A stretch of 64,000 nt of DNA from Forficula auricularia (GCA_024734495.1 JALMQS010000666.1:132295-196294), one strand, 5' to 3'. Positions 9,899 through 21,272 are shown, numbered from the stretch's first letter. The notes: a model not told the origin generated them from the letters alone. Made by a program: numbers and translations.

Positions 9899-11316
9899 AG
9901 AAAGGAGTAAAAATAGAAATAATTTGTCTATTTCCTCTCTGATTTATTTATAGTATTTATAAATAAACATTGAAAAAAAAACTTTGAATATTTGGAAATT
10001 TTTTTAAAGTATAAATTTTTAATAAAACTCAATATATTTAAAATCGAATAATCACAAACTTTTCAAGTCACTTTTTTTCTGAGTAGCATTTTCAATGTTA
10101 ATAATGTGCTATGCACGCACGACTTTAGCTTAACTTATGGAGATTATTAATTATGACGATTTTTATACTTTTTATCCATAAAGAGAAACAAAGAGGTTGT
10201 CCTCTGCTTGATGCAAATAAATATACACATATATATGTTACCGGCCAAACCCGATTTTAGGACAAACTAGTTTTGCTTAGGCTAAACTAGTTCTTCCTAT
10301 TCGCGATAGGATTAACTAGTATAGCCTAACTGAAGGTTTTCTACATTTGATTCAATCGCAAATCTAATGTAGGGAATTTTTGTCAAATATTGAGTGAAAA
10401 TAATATTTGAACTTATATATTTCTAACTTGAAATAATGATATTAAATAAATTTTAATTTTCCTCATTTATATATCAAAGAATAATTGATACGTCAACGAG
10501 GATTATTTTGACCGCGCTGATTTGAAAAAAGATATTTTTATCTCGCGAGACTACTGCGGATTACGCTATTGGAGTCTGCGGAGTATTAAGTCTGGACCAA
10601 GAGAGAAAAAGATGTGATCCACTTAGCTACAATCCAACGTCATTTCGCGTATAGCCCGCTAGACATTCGGATGGATCACCAAGTGAATTTGAAATCTCAG
10701 ATGTTATATATTCGATCTCCCAGTCCAGAGCGCTAGATCTATTAGCATGTATGTTAGATGCCTGCCATTAATTAACTGAAGGTTTTCTACATTTGATTCA
10801 ATCGCGAATCTAATGTAGGGAATTTTTGTCAAATATTGAGTGAAAATAATATTTGAACTTATATATTTCTAACTTGAAATAATGATATTAAATAAATTTT
10901 AATTTTCCTCATTAATATATCAAAGAATAATTGATACGTCAACGAGGATTATTTTGACCGCGCTGATTTGAAAAAAGATAGAGAGAAGAAGAGATAGAAA
11001 GATTGTAGCTAAGTGGATCACATCTTTTTCTCTCTTGGTCCAGACTTAATAATCCGCAGACTCCAATAGCGTAATCCGCAATGTAGTCTCGCGAGATAAA
11101 AATATCTTTTTCAAATCAGCGCGGTCAAAATAATCCTCGTTGACGTATCATTGTATTATTTGATATATTAGTAAGGAAAATTAAAAATTTATAGTATAGC
11201 CTAGTCCAAACTAATTTGTCTTAAAGCCCGATAGGATAAACCAATTTTAGCCTAGGCCAAACTAGTTGATCTTAAATTGAAAGTTTTTGCCGAGAGTAGC
11301 AGAATTTTTATATATT

Positions 11317-11412
11317 GAAGGAGACAATAAAAGTGTGTCTTCTGCTGGAATTATAAATTTTATTTATTTATAACGTCGTTCCAGCAGAAGACACACTCTG
11401 TGTCTCCTTCAG
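11317..11412. repeat. Short palindrome (ctgaaggagacac family)
   Basis: tgaaggagacaataaaagtg near 11317 faces acactctgtgtctccttcag at 11393. The left half also occurs next to the ribozyme-like motif at 14096-14160, linking the two loci. Confidence 0.7.
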
Positions 11413-11427
11413 TTGATCTTGATATAA

Positions 11428-12313
11428 ATGCGCATACTGATTTTCAAAGCCTATAAGGGTTTTAGGAGGTTGGGAGGGGAAATAACGAATAGATTTCAGG
11501 AACCAAATTATTTAGGTAGAGCTGATCATAGAAAAAAGATTCTTAAGCCAAGATTCTTGAAAAATATCGGTTTACATTCATTTGTAGGATCTGGCATTGA
11601 TTTGTGGAACAGTCTGTCTGTTACTACTTGGGATTATAGTCCTCTGCCCCCTATGATTAAATCAATTATAAATTTTGTCAAGTCCTAATGTCCTAGAGTT
11701 GTGCAAAATTTTATTTAGTTCTCACAAGCAGAGATTAGGTGAGGTAGAGAGAGGTCATACCATTCTTGTTAAGGTTTTGACCAGGTTTCCTTAACAACTT
11801 ATGGCAAATGCCGGGATGGCTAATGCGCCGCTTGCTCCTGGTATCAGGTTTTTGCGCGGAATTTTTAAATTACTTTTTGTCTTTTGATGGAAATCTATGG
11901 TCATGTTATTTGTTAATGAGCATACATTTCTAATTTTTCTTTTCTTTTTTTTTACTTGTTTATTATTTGTTAAATTGTTGTAATTTTTTTTTTTTTTTTT
12001 TTTTTGGCTTTTCGGCCTTTCTAGCCATAAGCCCAATTACGATACTAGCTATATTTTTAAAATTTGTCTCTACCCCCGGGGGTCAGATTTTAGCTGGCTG
12101 CCTCGAGTCGGATTCGAACCCGGGTCCCTGGTTAGCTCGCTGTCACGCTACCGCCTAGCCTACCGACCCCCCCCAAATTGTTGTAATTAATTTGTATTGA
12201 TGTTTATTAATGTATTGTTGTAGCTAGATTGTATTGATGTTTGGAGGACCTAGCCACCGAGGACTTGTGCCTCTAAGCAGGTCGAGAAATAGGAGATTTA
12301 TTTATTTGTTTAT
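11428..12313 (+). mobile_element. LINE 3' fragment (ORF2 C-terminus and 3' UTR), interrupted by a SINE
   Basis: Reading 11428-11688 ends LHSFVGSGIDLWNSLS...IINFVKS, resembling the common C-terminal end (FFxRxxxxWNSLP) of non-LTR ORF2 proteins. The 3' UTR follows (ctcctggtatcagg; gaggacttgtgcctctaa; gtcgagaaataggag) and ends in the simple tail TTTATTTATTTG near 12313. The SINE at 11986-12174 lies inside the UTR. Subfamily unknown. Confidence 0.65.
11986..12174 (-). mobile_element. tRNA-derived SINE with 14-bp target duplication
   Basis: Read on the minus strand it starts GGGGGGGGTCGGTAGGCTAG, with a box-A-like TAGGCTAGGCGGTAGCG and a clear box B GGGTTCGAATCC, then a tRNA-unrelated body and a poly-A tail (seen as poly-T at 11986-12005). 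AAATTGTTGTAATT at 11972-11985 and 12175-12188 is a perfect 14-bp target duplication. It interrupts the LINE 3' UTR. Confidence 0.93.
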
Positions 12314-12961
12314 ACTCTAGGATAAGCCTAGTATTGCCTAGTCCAAATATTATAGTATATTTAGAAAGTCAAAATAAATAGATAAACTGAATAAAATACT
12401 CCGTAATTGGAAAAATAATCATTTTTATTAAAACGATAATGATTCGTCGTTAAACGTTATGGATAATTGGTAATACAAACAATCATAGTTATAACAAATT
12501 TGATAATAAGTGTTTTTTTAATAGAAGCAATAATCATATATATCTCAATTATTAAAATTGTTATTTTATTTTTACATGGTGTGATTTGGTGGCACTTAGA
12601 ATTGCAGAGTATCATTGCCTTCTTGCACTGGCATCTGTTTGTGGAACAGTTTTTGTTGCAGCATGTACAAGTCTTGACATGTTTACTCAATTACTTTCGA
12701 CTCTGCTAAATTGGTTTAGACTAGGCCATACTAGTTTATCCTAGAGTGTGCGTATTTATATCAGGATCAACTAGTTTGGCCTAGGCTAAACTGGTTTATC
12801 CTATCGGGCTTGGGACAAATTAGTTTGGACTAGGCTATACTAGTTAATCCTATCGCGTATAGGAGGAGCTAGTTTGGCCTAAGCAAAGCTAGTTTGTCCT
12901 AAAATCGGGTTTGGCCGGTAATATATATATCAAAAATATATTATATTATTTATTTGTTTGA

Positions 12962-12996
12962 GACTATAGTTTCGAAGGCTTGACCTTCATCATCAG
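12962..12996 (-). ncRNA. Hammerhead ribozyme candidate 1
   Basis: On the minus strand: CTGATGA, then helix II GAAGGT-caa-GCCTTC (6 pairs, one G-U), then GAAA, then C-TATA-GTC, which gives a two-pair helix III with a four-base loop ending in the GUC cleavage triplet. All conserved core positions (CUGANGA, GAAA, GUC) are present. Short helix III is usual in Penelope-associated hammerheads. Helix I pairing with the flanks is weak and needs a folding check. Confidence 0.7.
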
Positions 12997-13031
12997 TTTT
13001 TTTTTTAATTATAAATATTATTTTTCATGGA

Positions 13032-13790
13032 TATTGAAAATTTTTTGGTCTTTATTTAGCCGAGAGCCAGTTAGAATTAAAAAACAATTTTCATTTTTAT
13101 ATTTTTTTATATTGAAAATTTTTGGTCTTTATTTAACCCAAAACCAGTTAAAGTTAAAACAATTTTCATTTTTATATTTTTTATATTGAAAATTTTTTGG
13201 TCTTTATTTAGCCGAGAGCCAGTTAGAATTAAAAAACAATTTTCATTTTTATATTTTTATATTGAAAATTTTTGGTCTTTATTTAGCCAAGAGCCAGTTA
13301 GAATTAAAAAACAATTTTCATTTTTATATTTTTTATATTGAAAATTTTTTGGTCTTTATTTAGCCGAGAGCCAGTTAGAATTAAAAAACAATTTTCATTT
13401 TTATATTTTTTTTATATTGAAAATTTTTTGGTCTTTATTTAGCCGAGAGCCAGTTAGAATTAAAAAACAATTTTCATTTTTATATTTTTTATATTGAAAA
13501 TTTTTTGGTCTTTATTTAGCAAGAGCCAGTTAAAATTAAAAAACAATCTTTTCATTTTTATATTTTTTATATTGAAAATTTTTTGGTCTTTATTTAGCCG
13601 AGAGCCAGTTAGAATTAAAAAACAATTTTCATTTTTATATTTTTTATATTGAAAATTTTTGGTCTTTATTTAGCCGAGAGCCAGTTAGAATTAAAAAACA
13701 ATTTTCATTTTTATATACTTTTTATATTGAAAATTTTTTGAGTCTTTATTTAGCCGAGAGTCAGTTAGAATTAAAAAACAATTTTCATTT
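13032..13790 (+). repeat. Tandem array, ten units of about 77 bp
   Basis: Units begin attgaaaattttttggtc, continue tttatttagccgagagcc and agttagaattaaaaaacaat, and close with tttcatttttatat. Starts are at about 13032, 13111, 13185, 13261, 13337, 13416, 13493, 13571, 13648 and 13726. The array sits between inverted ends (12957-13031 and 13795-13918), each with a hammerhead-like motif. Confidence 0.93.
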
Positions 13791-13872
13791 TTGACTCTAA
13801 CTGACTCTCGGCTAAATAAAAAACAAAAAATTTTCAATATCCATGAAAAATAATATTTATAATTAAAAAAGA

Positions 13873-13907
13873 CTGATGATGAAGGCCAAGCCTTCGATAC
13901 TATAGTC
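13873..13907 (+). ncRNA. Hammerhead-like motif, inverted partner, core mutated
   Basis: CTGATGA, helix II GAAGGC-caa-GCCTTC, then GATA instead of GAAA, then C-TATA-GTC. It is the inverse of candidate 1 at the other end of the 77-bp array. The A-to-T change in the invariant GAAA predicts loss of activity. Confidence 0.6.
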
Positions 13908-14159
13908 TCAGATAAATAAATAATATATATATTATTATTATTTGTTTATATGCGCGTCGACTACTATGGTCATATGCGCCATCACGTAGGTAAGAATAAT
14001 CTCATGGAATGGGACAACTCTCCGAGGTGATTGATTACCTGGGAACGATTTGGTAGAGAGACGGCTTGTGTCTATGTCAAGAAGAGATGAAGTAATTGAA
14101 GGAGACAATAAAAGAGTGTGTCTTCTGCTGGAATTATAAATTTTATTTATTTATAACGA

Positions 14160-14194
14160 GACTATAGTTTCGAGGGCTTTGCCCTCTTCATCAG
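14160..14194 (-). ncRNA. Hammerhead ribozyme candidate 2
   Basis: On the minus strand: CTGATGA, helix II GAGGGC-aaa-GCCCTC (six Watson-Crick pairs), GAAA, C-TATA-GTC. The core is complete, and compensatory changes in helix II relative to candidate 1 (GAAGGT/GCCTTC versus GAGGGC/GCCCTC) argue for selection on pairing. Same strand as candidate 1, 1.2 kb away, so a minus-strand transcript would carry both. Confidence 0.72.
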
Positions 14195-14470
14195 TCTATT
14201 ACAATGGATTCACAGGAATTAATTTATGAATCTGAGGAAATAATTGTATACACGTTCTGTAATGAAAAGACAACAAATGCGGGCTTTGTGCCAATATTTT
14301 ATTTGAGGCATATTTTCAGCTGCCTCTGTGCAAATTCGTATTTTGGAAAAGCATTTTCTGGCTTTACGCCGCCAAGAGAGATTCTAATCTCTGAAGATCA
14401 TCTCCCATCCAAGCCCGGCGAATATCCTTCTAACTAACCCTTCGAGCTAAAACTAAAAATCAAACCCACT

Positions 14471-15000
14471 AATAGTTCATGACAAATAAAATTTATTAAA
14501 ATTAGGAAATGTGAATTATTATCTCAAAACCCACTGCTAAGTCAAGTGGGGCAGAACCATCTTGCTAACAAGATTCCCTGTGAACGTAGACTTCGAAGCT
14601 AGTATTTCAACAATACCTAATTGAAAAACAATGTTTTTTATAAAACCCACTAATAGTTCATGACAAATAAAATTTATTAAAATTAGGAAATTTAAATTAT
14701 TATCTCAAAACCCACTACTAAGTCAAGGGGCAGAACCATCTTGCTAGCAAGATTCCCTGTGAACGTAGACTTCGAAGCTAGTATTTCAACAATACCAAAT
14801 TGAAAAACAATGTTTTTTATAAAACCCACTAATAGTTCATGACAAATAAAATTTATTAAAATTAGGAAATTTAAATTATTATCTCAAAACCCACTACGGA
14901 ATCAAGGGGGCTTTCTGCCACCTTGCTAGCAAAATTCCCGCTGAAGGTAGACTTCGCAGCTGATATTTCAACAATACCTAATTGAAAAACAATGTTTTTA
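14471..15000 (+). repeat. Three tandem units of about 180 bp with Helitron-like segments
   Basis: aatagttcatgacaaataaa starts units at 14471, 14652 and 14831. Each unit contains cttgctagcaagattcc and a cttcgaagctagt phrase resembling a Helitron 3' end. The first half of the unit (tagttcatgacaaataaaat) also occurs at 25143 and, inverted, near 27960. Confidence 0.85.
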
Positions 15001-15480
15001 AACGAATGTTGAATTTTTCCATAAGAATCCCATCTGTCTTTTAATTTGAAAATGAAATGAGATGAAGAAGTGTAGAACAAACATCCTGTGTTAAAAAAGA
15101 AAAAGAAAAAGTAGATATTTTTACTTAAAAGAAATCCCCATAGGGGCGATGTCGCATTCTGTCAGAATCTCTCACATTTTTCTACTCCTGACATGGTTTT
15201 CAATTTTTTTCCACCTAAGAGGAAAATTCCTATTTTAATGAAAAGTTTAAATCTTGGAATTAAATTTGTAATATGAAAAAAAATCAAATTATTATTTATG
15301 ATTTGAAATAACTTTATTCAAAAAATGAATTTCAAAGCATATGATTAACAATGAAATTACCTGCTAGATAATTTGTTTGTTATTTATTCAAACACTTGTT
15401 TTATTTTTATTCAATCACAAAATTCATTTCTATTCAACGATCTGATAATTAATTTAATTAAAAAATATATCAAAATAGTT
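15000..15480. other. AT-rich intron, nothing recognised
   Basis: No repeat with a second copy and no coding signal recognised by eye, apart from short A and T runs. Confidence 0.4.
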
Positions 15481-15589
15481 TTTCCCAAAAGTGAGTCGAT
15501 TCCTCCATGTCTTTAGCACTGGTTACCAATAATAATCGAAACGTCGAAAATGCAATGTAGAATGGTTATTCCTCAAGTATTAGACGAGA

Positions 15590-17150
15590 ATCGATAGTCT
15601 CTGGTAAATTACAGCAGGAAATAATTTCCACTAAAGATTTTATTGCTGGAATAGCTTTATTGTACTCCAATATTACTACCCTAAGTTTTCTCCAAAATCT
15701 GTGTTGTGGAAATCTTTCTACGCGCCTCAAAATGAGAAAATTTCGGAGTTTTTTCAGTTTTTGTTGAATAACTCTAAAACAACTTATCAAATCAAAAAGA
15801 TATCCATTATATAAATTAAAGCTCTTTAAATACCCGTAAAATGATTAATTAGATTAAGTAGAACCTGTACTAGCGTCTGTCAAAAAACAGCACCCGTGAT
15901 CACTTTTAAATATCCCTAAAAAATCGTACTTTTTTTCAATTTTTTTTCCCATTTTGGCCATGAAGGAGAACGTTTTCGACAAAGACCAATCTATACATTT
16001 TTAAACTAGATTAAATTTGGTACAAAGTTTCATCTTAATTGGATAATGGTAACCCGTGCCGCAATGAGGTTGAAGTTTCTAGTTTTTGCAAAAAAATCGC
16101 AGTTTTCCTTCATAAAATGAAAACCACTCATCCTAGAAACTGGATTCCTATCTCATTCTCTTTGTTGACTTGAACATTTACTTGTACCACTTTTTTGTTA
16201 AAACTCTTAGATTTATAGATATCCAGCATTTTCCATGACACTTTTGAGGATTCGGATCATATCCTGTCATGGAAAATGTAGGATATCTATAAACCTAAGT
16301 GTTTTATCAAACAAGTGGTCCAAGTAAACGTTCAAGTAAATAAAACTTCCTAGAGAATGAGATAGGAATCAAATTTATAGGATTAGTGGTTTTCATTTTA
16401 TGAAGGAAAAACTGAGATTTTTTGAAACAATTGATCATTTCTTGTCTTGGAAAATGCTAGATATAAATAAATTTAAGAGTTTTAACAAAAAAGTGGTTCA
16501 AATAAACGTTCAAGTCAACAAAATTTCCTAGATAATGAGATAGGAATCAAGTTTTTAGGATGAGTCGTTTTTATTTTATAAAGGAAAAACTGCGATTTTT
16601 TCCAAAAAACTGCAAAATTCAACCTCATTGCGGCACAGGTTCCCATTATCTAATTAAGATGAAACTATGTTTAAATTGTAGAAAATTTAATTTAGTTTAA
16701 AAATGTATAGAGTGCTCTTTGTCGAAAACGTGCTCCTTCATGGTCAAAATGGGGAAAAATCGAAACAAGTACGATTTTTAGGGATATTCAAAAGTGATCC
16801 CGGGGGCTGTTTTTTGACAGGCACTAGTACTGGTTCTATTTAACCCAAATAGATAAAATTGTTATTATTTTACGAGTAATTTAAAGAGATTTAATTTATC
16901 TAATGGATATCTTTTTGATTTGATAAGTTGTTTTAGAGTTATTCAAGAAAAACTGAAAATACTCGGAAATTTTCTCATTTTGAGGCGCGTAGAATAATTT
17001 CCACAACACAGATTTGGGGGAAAACTTAGGGTAGTAATATTGGAGTACAAATAAAGGTATTCCAGTAATAAAATATTTACAGGGAATTATTTCCTGTTTA
17101 TTCCATTTTCCCACGTAATTTGCCTGGACTACGATGGCTATTTCTGATTT
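15590..17150. repeat. Large foldback element, about 1.5 kb
   Basis: Left arm features (caggaaataatttcc, ccaatattactacccta, gtgttgtgga, gcgcctcaaaatgag, acttatcaaatcaaaaagat) reappear inverted at 16900-17110. The fold axis is near 16245, where ttttccatgacac faces tgtcatggaaaat. The right arm carries an extra diverged duplicate (16380-16620) of the axis region. One arm also occurs at 30180-30715. Confidence 0.85.
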
Positions 17151-17329
17151 CAAGTCGATTCCTCCATATCTTCCGCAAAATTAACGGATAGCATAATAAC
17201 GCAGTTGCTATGGTTACTTGTAAAATTTTCTCTCAAATATAGCAACTGATCTGAAATAGAATATTTTTAGTAGATCAAATGGCTTCTCAAGTACGTGGCT
17301 ACTTGAATATGTTAGTATTCTGATGAAAA

Positions 17330-18292
17330 TCTATATAATAAAAATGAATTTCTGTTTCTTCGTAAGCGCAGATATCTCAAATGGCTGGACTGATTTGGCT
17401 AACTTTTTGTTTTAATTGTTCGTAATAGTCCAATTCAGGTTAATACGTAAAAAAAATTGGAAAAGTTGCCCGGAAAATTGGAAAATCCAGGAAAAACGAA
17501 AAAAATTCAGGTTAGCCAACATAGCTTGCAAAACAATAAAAGAACTAAACTAACAAAAAACAAGTGTTGGCGGCCCTGTTTGTAAGATTTTTGAGTGTAA
17601 TTCATTCTCATTAGTTCTAACTAACATTATCGTTGAAGAAGAATTTAATATTGCAACATAGATTTTAAAAAACTATCTATTTTTTTAAAGTAAATTTAAA
17701 AAAAAAGTCATGATAATTAAATTTTTGAAAAAGATATGGTTATTTAACAAAAAAGCAATTTTTTTCAAAAATTCATAACTTCTTTTGGGTTGGGTGAAAT
17801 TTTTTAAAAAAATTCTGAAAACCGTCTTTAATAGGATAGAAAGAAATAAAAAAGTTTCAGCCAAGCTTTTGATTATATATATATATATAAATGAAAAATA
17901 TTTAATTTAAAATAAAATATGTTATTTAAAAATCATTTATCTTAACAATACCCTTGTGAATCTCATCTCATCCTTTTTCTATTGTATTTAAGACCCTTAG
18001 CCATTTCAAAAGAACTAAGCCTTTTGGCTTTTGTATTCAAACTCATTCATTCATTTCAATATTATTTATTTATTTCAAAGTTAATTATAAAGGATTATTG
18101 AATCTATACTAACTAAACTAACTGAAAGGAATTAATTAGCTTTTGGAATTTCTTTAAAAATATATTTTAAAGATTATAACCAAATATATATATATATATA
18201 ATATATTTATTCTCTGTAACTAATAAAACATCAATAAAGCAGCCACGTGGGGTCCAGGGGCGAAGCCCCTGTTTAGCAAAAGGCCCGCCAAA
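17330..18292 (+). mobile_element. Helitron, 3'-truncated
   Basis: Starts after A with TCTATATAATAAAAATGAAT, identical to the 5' end of the complete copy at 33518. It runs through the shared body to gtccaggggcgaagccc and stops inside the terminal stem (cccgcc at 18290), so the CTAG end is missing. Contains a (TA)n stretch near 17873. Confidence 0.8.
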
Positions 18293-18865
18293 GTATCTTC
18301 ATAAAAATGTCTTATCTAGGTAATAAGTCAAATCTTTCCATATTTTTTAAATACTTAAAAATAATACATCATTCATTCACACTTAAACAAATCGTTCCAA
18401 CTAATTTATCTAATTGAAATGAATGGGAAGAATGAAATTAGTAGAAGAGATCTTGTACAATTATTTTTAATTAATTCAACGATTTTTCCTAAATTAAATT
18501 GTCCTAGTAACGTCACTTTAGCTAATGGAACTTCCTCTAAGATGTCGGAAATAAAAGAAAAAAAAACACTCTAGTCTTGAAACAATTGTTCTATTTCCTA
18601 TAAAAAAAAAATAGATAATAGTTAACAAAATAATAATAGAGAATACTTATACATACATTCGTTTAAAAATCAAATTGAAGAAGATATATTGATTGCATCA
18701 TTAAAAAAAAGACAAAGAGGGACAAAAAATATGGATTATGAAAAAATTATTTGAGAGTGTATTTAATGTAAAAAAAAGTGAAACTTTCGTTACTTTATTT
18801 TAAAAAGTAATTTAAAAACTAATTATTATTATATTATAAATTGAGAACTATAATGGTCTCGAGAG

Positions 18866-18912
18866 CAGTGGCGGATTTAGGTTCGAGAGGAAGAAAAGAA
18901 AAAAACACTTTT
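18866..18912 (+). mobile_element. hAT-like 5' terminal fragment
   Basis: CAGTGGCGGATTTAGG is a typical hAT terminal sequence and recurs at 53695 (CAGTGGCAGATTTAGG) and 60462. No partner end is nearby. Confidence 0.5.
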
Positions 18913-18915
18913 ATG

Positions 18916-20976
18916 CACAATGAAAAAAACGATATATTTACAGTTAAGAAATTATATTTGATATGAATAGATGGTGAAGTTAATTATGGCGAAATCTATT
19001 TCTATTCAATATGAATTAATGATATACGTATTTTAAGTATTTTCATATTTTTGGAGCAATTCTAGATATATTAATAGTTAAGATGCCGCTATTTGAACCA
19101 ATCACCAATAGGTTAATTTTTGTTATTTGAGTAAAATAGTGGAATAGTTAAATTTAATAGTTGGGTATTTAAATGGAATAATATGTCATTACGAAAAGAA
19201 ATGATATAAACTTGAATATTTTTTATTTATAATAAATATAAGTAGGTATTTCTGACTGGAAGATGAGTATATTCATTTGATGTAGAATCTATATTCAATC
19301 AATCAAATGAATTATATAAATATTTATTTTAATTATTCATTTGGTTAAATTGATTATATAAAAATTTGAATTATTATATTTGATTTAAGGTACACGGTAA
19401 TCTAATTTTAATATATATTAATATTTCTTATAATCTTATAGTGGGTTTTAAAATTAAAAAAAAACGATATATTTATAGTTAAGAAATTATATTTGATATG
19501 AATAGATGGTGAAGTGAATATGGCGAAATCGATCTCTGTTCAATATGAATAAATGATATACGTATTTTAAGTATTCTCATATTTTTGGAACAACTCTCGA
19601 TATATTAATAGTTAAGATGCCGCTATTTGAACCAAGCACCAATAAGTAAATTATGAAAATATTGTTATTTGAGTAAAATAGTGGAATAGTTAAATTTAAT
19701 AGTTGGGTATTTAAATGGAATATAATACGTAATTACACGACAAGAAATTATATAAACTTGAATATTTTTAATTTACAATAAATATATGTATTTCTGACTG
19801 AAAGATGAGTATATTCATTTGATGTAGAATCTACTATATTCAATCAAATGAATTTTATAAATATTTTTTTTTTAATTATTCATTTGGTTGAATTAATTAG
19901 ATAAAAATTTGAATTAATTATTATATTTGATTTAAGGTACACGGTAATCTAATTTTAATATATATTAATATTTCTTATAATCTTATAGTGGGTTTTAAAA
20001 TTAAAAAAAAAGAAAAAACAATTAATCTTGTAAACAAAATTTTAGTTATTTTTTTACTTTATCCAATGCAAAGCATGGGTAAAGTATTGTAATCGCTCTC
20101 GGGAAAAGCGTGGCTTCAAAGGGTCCTCAGGTAAAAACTACGGAACCCATGGACTCAATTAAAGTCACAAATTGTAGTATTCAATTAGGTTGAATTTTAG
20201 CACGTGGCGGTTTTGCCAAAAATTACAAGGGGTCTCGTCGAGAGGCCAAAAAGTGCGATTTTTTCATTTAGTGCGTGCGGATGGATGGATGTATGTATGT
20301 ATGTTATCGTTTTTTTGGCCCACGATTTTTTCCACACCGTTGCACCGATTGAAATGAAATTAAAAACCTAGCATTCTTTTAACAAAATGAAGCGCTGATT
20401 AGTTTTTGGTACATATCGGTCCACAAACATTAGTACTTTATTTCAGTACTTTTTTAGTTTTTTCTAAATATCTTGAAAATGACTTAACCAATTTTGATGA
20501 AATTTGATATCCTAATTAAGTACCTTGGGGACCACAAAAAGGTTAAATAAAGTTTTTAGTAAAATTATATTTTAAAGTACTTTACTCTAGAACATATTAA
20601 TATTTCAAATGAATTTGGATAAAGTTTAGCAACGATCCGTTGCAGTTTATTTAATATCTTAATTATTAAAATATCACTATTTGCTAAAAATCTAAGTCGT
20701 TTTATGATAAAAAACATTCGTTTATATAAAATATGAGGTTTTACTTGAAATAAACAAGACATTCATTTGATATTAAGAGATATCTAATAGAATAAAATAG
20801 ATCACTCATGTATATAATATAGGTATTTGGATTAAATACCTAAAAATTTGGTAATATTTGGAATGATTTCCATATATATCTTGATTATTAATGAAATATC
20901 TTTGGAATAAATAAGAGCTCATTAAAAATACTCAACTCTATCAATATATTTATTATAAAGAAATTGTTTTTTCAGT
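18916..20976 (+). mobile_element. CACTG element, copies B1 and B2 in tandem, with a HINE insertion
   Basis: B1 starts near 18916 with a diverged end (cacaatgaaaaaaacgat) and runs to the A-rich tract at about 19460. There a second left end (aaacgatatatttatagtta) begins B2. B2 continues to TTGTTTTTTCAG at 20976 and is interrupted at 20056-20649. The two left halves (18930-19450 and 19470-20005) are near-identical. Confidence 0.75.
20056..20649 (+). mobile_element. HINE/Helentron-like element (T^T insertion)
   Basis: Starts ACTTTATCCAATGC and ends TTGGATAAAGTTTAG, hairpin GCAACGATCCGTTGC (20629-20643), then AGTTTA. The 5' ACTTTATCC is inverted just before the 3' hairpin, and a GGATGGATGTATG microsatellite lies inside (about 20280-20302). 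This is the described plan of Helentron-derived INE/HINE elements. The interrupted CACTG host reads ttttt and ttaatatctt across the insertion, so it lies between two Ts without duplication. Related copies: 62030-63433 and ends at 33935, 34136 and 61392. Confidence 0.8.
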
Positions 20977-20981
20977 TCACG

Positions 20982-21013
20982 ATTACAATAATTGACCATA
21001 CCCTGTATGGTAA
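20982..21013 (-). mobile_element. 5' terminal fragment of the TTTACCATAC HINE-like family
   Basis: cacgattacaat followed by gaccataccctgtatggtaaagt equals the inverted first 40 bases of the elements at 42537 and 58119. A similar fragment lies at 31432-31475. Confidence 0.7.
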
Positions 21014-21272
21014 AGTAATAAAAATTGTATGAAATTTTTTCATACAAATTATTTGATTTTTTTCGGAATGGTTGAGATAAATAATCCATGCATTGATTTA
21101 CATTTACATTTTATTGTAAAAATGATATTTTATAAATTCTAAAAAAAGGCTATTTGAAATTCGTTTAATTTATAGTACCTACGTACCAATAAAAACTATC
21201 GGATTAGTATTTTATTAAGGTAAATAATTATAATCCAATACAAGAAGGGAAGGGGGGTGTACTCATCATCTA

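Larger units (their letters stand above)
10239..12920. mobile_element. Long-TIR composite element built of AAACTAGTT-type repeats
   Basis: Begins TACCGGCCAAACCCGATTTT and ends with its inverse (AAAATCGGGTTTGGCCGGTA); inverted identity continues for about 90 bp. Both ends, and internal blocks at 11190-11275 and 12310-12350, are built from a degenerate phrase like ctaaactagttnnncctatcg. Flanks are ATATAT-rich, so the target duplication cannot be set. The middle is filled by a 207-bp direct duplication (10328-10535 and 10780-10985), a 160-bp inverted repeat (10474-10635 / 11003-11155), a LINE 3' end and a SINE. I do not recognise a transposase. Confidence 0.7.

Noticed and set aside
13032..13790. 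Possible CRISPR-like array (about 77-bp units)
   Set aside because: No variable spacers; units are contiguous tandem repeats, in a eukaryotic intron.
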